A DNA stretch of 64,000 nucleotides from Cepaea nemoralis (lineage: Eukaryota; Mollusca; Gastropoda; Stylommatophora; Helicidae): contig JACEFZ010011104.1 in assembly GCA_014155875.1 (NCBI GenBank), positions 491,001 through 555,000 of the forward strand, in the 5' to 3' direction. Both the position numbers and the translations under genes were made by a program. Positions 60,675 to 64,000 of the stretch are shown here, in pieces. Positions within the stretch are counted from its first letter, which is position 1; every line of letters starts with the position of its first letter. The notes under the pieces are model-generated. The model did no database searches, was not told the DNA's origin, and was given only the letters and a program-made list of their open reading frames with translations.

Positions 60675-60941
60675 ATGGCTGAAACCAAGAACGGATTTAG
60701 ACTTCTCCATAGCACAAAGTCTGGGCTGAATTATAGAGACCATGTGTCGCCCATGCAGCATGATCCCGTTGTTGGCTTGACTAGATTACTTAAGAGGAAA
60801 TGTAAAATCATTACATCTGGAACAAGACAAGCTGCAGAAGCTGCCAAATCAGCAAAGCACTACTTTAAATATCCACCTGTCGGATCTTCGATCCTAGACC
60901 AGTTGCCGACCAAGGCTAAGGACTTTTCTGCTCCGCCATGA
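60675..60941 (+). CDS. Unrecognised short open frame
   Basis: 88 residues starting MAETKNGFRLLHSTKSG, Lys/Ala-rich, with no domain recognised. It follows a LINE-tail-like sequence, and the stop-broken frames after it (to 61409) look like a continued repeat. It may be part of a repeat, not a gene. Confidence 0.2.
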   Translation: MAETKNGFRLLHSTKSGLNYRDHVSPMQHDPVVGLTRLLKRKCKIITSGTRQAAEAAKSAKHYFKYPPVGSSILDQLPTKAKDFSAPP

Positions 60942-61844
60942 TGTTTAGTCTTTAAGCTGCATTGCCTCGCACCATAATCAGCCTGTACTCTCCGATTTGC
61001 GCTCCTCCACGATTAAGCCGTTGGCAAAGTGTAGTGCTGCGTTTGGTGAGCACCGTCCAATATTTGGCACTAACAGGAAGCAGGTAGCATCATCTACTCT
61101 TATACTACAGTTGCTTAGCCAAATCTCGATCTTTCGTCACGCCAAACAGAAAGCGAGGACATATAAATATAAAGTAAGAAACATCCCATGTGCTATGCGT
61201 ATCTAATGATCTCTTACTTGACTAGATTAGGCAGAGTCTCTCCATATCCCTCATCAATCAGGTCTCGACGTGGAGGCATACCAATTGTCAGGAGTAGTCG
61301 AGGATCTTCATTGGCGGCAGCATCCTCGTCGAAAGCGGCTCTCAAGTCCTTGTGTGGGTGCGATAAAACGACACTACTTGCATTGGATACTCATAATGTA
61401 GTGCTGTAGTTATCACACCATATTCAAAATATGCAATATACTAATCACTCAATGATACCACTATTTATGTTTTCATTAATTGTCACAACAATATGGTACA
61501 TGGTAATATAGTTAATTATGTTTTCATATTGGATATCAAAATAATATGATACATGGTAGAGAAAAGGTAGAGGGACTTAGAAAACATTGTTGATCCCCAA
61601 CATGAAGTTGATGAAGGTAAATTAAGCGCCCTGCTCTTCTCAAATATAAAATTGGTAAGATATTAAGGTAGATAGTCTGCACCATAAACTGTATTTGTTA
61701 CACTCTTGTGGGGACTATAGTGGTATTTGTCATACTCTAAGCACTCAAGGACACTAAAACATATGAATCTTTAATTGTATATCACCTACAGTGAAGTGAG
61801 AAAATAGCAACGATTATTAACATTCAATGTAGCGAAATCATATG

Positions 61845-62060
61845 CGTGATAGCACGTATATGGGTTACCAGTCGCATAAATTTGTTGATAGCGAGGTAGC
61901 GAGTTCAACCCCTACACCGTTAGCTGGACTACAATGTTGACTTCTCGTCCTTGACTTGGAGACGTAAATTACAAGTTTGCCTGATGGTCTGGGACGCTGG
62001 TCAATGGAAAAGTTAACCACATGTAACAATCAGTCCATTGTGACTAAGCTCGAGTTGAAA
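61845..62060 (+). repeat. tRNA-derived SINE, degenerate
   Basis: B-box-like GAGTTCAACCCC (about 61909), then CTTGACTTGGAGACG. Related to the copy at 56038. Confidence 0.55.
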
Positions 62061-62151
62061 TCGAGGGAACGAAGAAATAAGTGAACTATTGAGTGAAATT
62101 TAATTATTTAGAAAATGGCACAAGAGCCTATTTCGTGTAGCATCTGTATAA

Positions 62152-62400
62152 GGTGAGAGTCTCGGTAGCGTAGCGGCTAGACATTCGGCTGCTGACCAGG
62201 TAGCCATGATATCGACCCGCAGCTGTTCGGCATTTTAAAAATTGTCCTGGCATCCCAGACTGGCCCAGCCTTCAATTAGTAGTAAGAATGTTATGGGAAG
62301 TAAAGGCCGCCGACGTAATACTGAGCACATCGCCACCGAGTGCCGTCTGGCCGATAATAATGTGTGCCTAGCTTTACTTTACTTATTTACTTACCTTTAT
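62152..62400 (+). repeat. tRNA-derived SINE of a second family
   Basis: A-box TCGGTAGCGTAGCGGCTAGA, B-box-like ATATCGACCCG, and a body reading GTAAAGGCCGCCGACGTAAT with GCACATCGCCACCGAGTGCC. It ends in a (TTTAC)-rich tail. The tail abuts the splice donor of the GH18 exon on the opposite strand. Confidence 0.6.
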
Positions 62401-62632
62401 AAGATCAAAACGATGAGATTTAAACTCAGCTGTAGGATTATGCCACGATAATTCCATTCCGTCAAAGCCTTTCTCTATCAGAAAGGCCGTTATATGCCTT
62501 GCAAAGATTTTCCTTTTCTCGGCATCTTTTGACATGGCTTCCATAGCTGTATAGTTTGCCTCGGCCCCACCTATTGAAACGAGGACCTTCGACTCTGGGA
62601 AAGTTTGCTTCCATAACGCAACACTATCAAAC
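62395..62632 (-). CDS. GH18 chitinase-like internal exon, catalytic Glu absent
   Basis: A single minus-strand exon with an acceptor (pyrimidine-rich TTTCTGTCAG, just before 62632) and a canonical donor (AAG|GTAAGTA, after 62395). It encodes FDSVALWKQTFPESKVLVSIG, the KVLVSIGG strand of glycosyl hydrolase 18, and GFDGMELSWHNP, which occupies the place of the active-site DGxDxDWE motif. The catalytic Glu is replaced by His and two Asp by Glu and Ser, so a hydrolase is unlikely. A chitin-binding, lectin-like role is an inference from known inactive GH18 proteins. Flanking exons are not seen in the window. It could be an exon of a host gene or an isolated pseudo-exon. Confidence 0.7.
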
Positions 62633-62639
62633 CTGACAG

Positions 62640-64000
62640 AAAGACCACAGAGAAAAGGTGTAGCGTCAACCAGGAAAAAATATTGCAAGCAGATTTTATT
62701 TAATGTGTCAAGCTGCAATTATATATTCCCCAGCCTCCCCCCCCCCCCCCACCACACACACACCTCTCTACTTTTGAGAATGGCATTTTCAGGTCAGCAT
62801 CTGTAAAGTATAACGTGTATCTTAATAATACACCAAACTGTTTTTAACAAATGACACAAATCAACACACAATATTCAAAATAGGCAAATCTTAATCACCA
62901 CTCAGTATTACATTATAATTGATTAATCGGAACATCTGTATGTTCCCTTACTTTGTCACAAAGACCTGATCAAGAGTGTCCCTAGTTACGTGTCCAATAA
63001 AACAATATGATAATCAAATAAATGGGAAACGCATTAAGCAGGTGAATACGAACAAATATCTTGTAAATGTTATAACATCTTACAGAGGATGGCTGGTAGA
63101 TATTAGACCAATGCTCGTCATGGTAAAATTATCGTTTTAGCAAAGTGGAAAACATGCTCAATAACAAAATTATGCCGTTCTAAGTGAGAAAAAGACCGAT
63201 AAAGTTATGTATATGAAGCCTGGGGGACAAAGAAGAAGAGAATATAATATACTAATAGATAACAGGGTGAGATTTAACTACAGTCACATACTCCTCTTCT
63301 TTACGGTGATGTGAGGTAGAGAGCGCACCACCGACCACGTTCTGACCAAAGAGAAGAAAAAAGAGTTAAAAGAGATAATACTTTCACTCCCACCCCCTCC
63401 CCAGGTGTTTTTCACCAACTCAAAAGAAAAGAACAGGAAAAGGAATAAGGAGGCAGATTACAGGATTATGGAGACAAGGATAATAACTATCCTTGTTGTT
63501 CAGGCAGGAACTCTTATGTTCAAACCCAAACAAAATAATAAACTTCCATACCTTAATAGCAACAATGAATGTACAAACTAATATAATACTGACTACATAA
63601 ACAAATCAAGAAAAACACAGAGCTGTTTATTGATTACATTCAACAAACACAACGCCAAGTTGCGACACTAACAGAAAGATCTATGACGTTACATTCATTA
63701 GTCACTCCTGCAAGATAAAGCAACCATTTATTATCTGTATTCAGAATTAATACACACAGGCATCATAATACATACATGAATCATAATGCATGTATGAGTA
63801 TTAAATATCTATATTTCATTATTTCACTCGTACATGATGATTAAATCTTCAACTGTCAAATGCAAGAATCAATGTTGTATCATAAAATCAGTCACTTTAC
63901 CATCGAAGAGCTTACTGGCGGAATTCGTAATCCCACATACTTCGTTTGGCAAACTACTCAACGGAAACTTGTTACGAGATCACAAGCAGCCAAAATGTGA
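62640..64000. other. Unassigned end of the window
   Basis: A C-run and (CA)n at 62738-62762, otherwise AT-rich sequence. It may be intron of the GH18-containing gene. No exon, RNA gene or element was recognised. Confidence 0.4.

Overview
This 64-kb window is metazoan DNA from a repeat-rich invertebrate nuclear genome. It has no operons and no ribosome-binding sites. Spliced-exon signals appear at one place, and nearly everything recognisable is a transposable element: pogo, mariner, piggyBac, hAT and Mutator-like DNA transposons; several clades of non-LTR retrotransposon (LINE); tRNA-derived SINEs; a Ty3/gypsy element; and two Polinton/Maverick-type elements. The phylum cannot be fixed from the sequence. 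A mollusc or another marine invertebrate is a guess from the element repertoire. The only plausible host coding sequence is one GH18 chitinase-like exon at 62395-62632 (minus).

Layout. 1-1060: piggyBac transposase remnant. 1060-7330: an RTE-like LINE on the minus strand, split by a complete pogo-type transposon (1638-4736) with an intact 675-residue transposase. 8079-9314: decayed mariner. 9373-36560: a second minus-strand LINE, cut twice. Element A (9621-21223) sits in it with 6-bp target duplication CTTGGC, and element B (22637-35987) sits 1.4 kb away with target duplication GTCGAG. Both start AGTAGTAT and both are giant palindromes. A is mirrored about position 15422 and carries a Polinton-type virion-protein gene in each arm. 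B has arms of about 3.9 kb around a 0.93-kb loop and carries the 3' part of a protein-primed type B DNA polymerase gene in each arm. The left arm of B was later hit by a Mutator-like element (25011-29584), which was hit by a hAT element (25601-29520), which was hit by an I-group LINE (26476-28339).

36561-44020: simple repeats, LINE pieces and a large degenerate minus-strand LINE. 44031-54323: a Ty3/gypsy element with about 2-kb LTRs and pol order protease-integrase-reverse transcriptase, as in Gmr1-like elements. Its right LTR carries a LINE. 54740-59525: further LINE pieces, including a second I-group copy with its own LINE insertion. 61845-62400: SINEs, followed by the GH18 exon. 62760-64000: nothing recognised.

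The most interesting feature is the pair of Polinton-type palindromes. Each looks like an inverted duplication of one end of a linear protein-primed DNA element that was then inserted as a unit. This resembles the snap-back or inverted-duplication genomes known for protein-primed linear DNA replicons. The arms have diverged from each other, so they are not an assembly fold-back.
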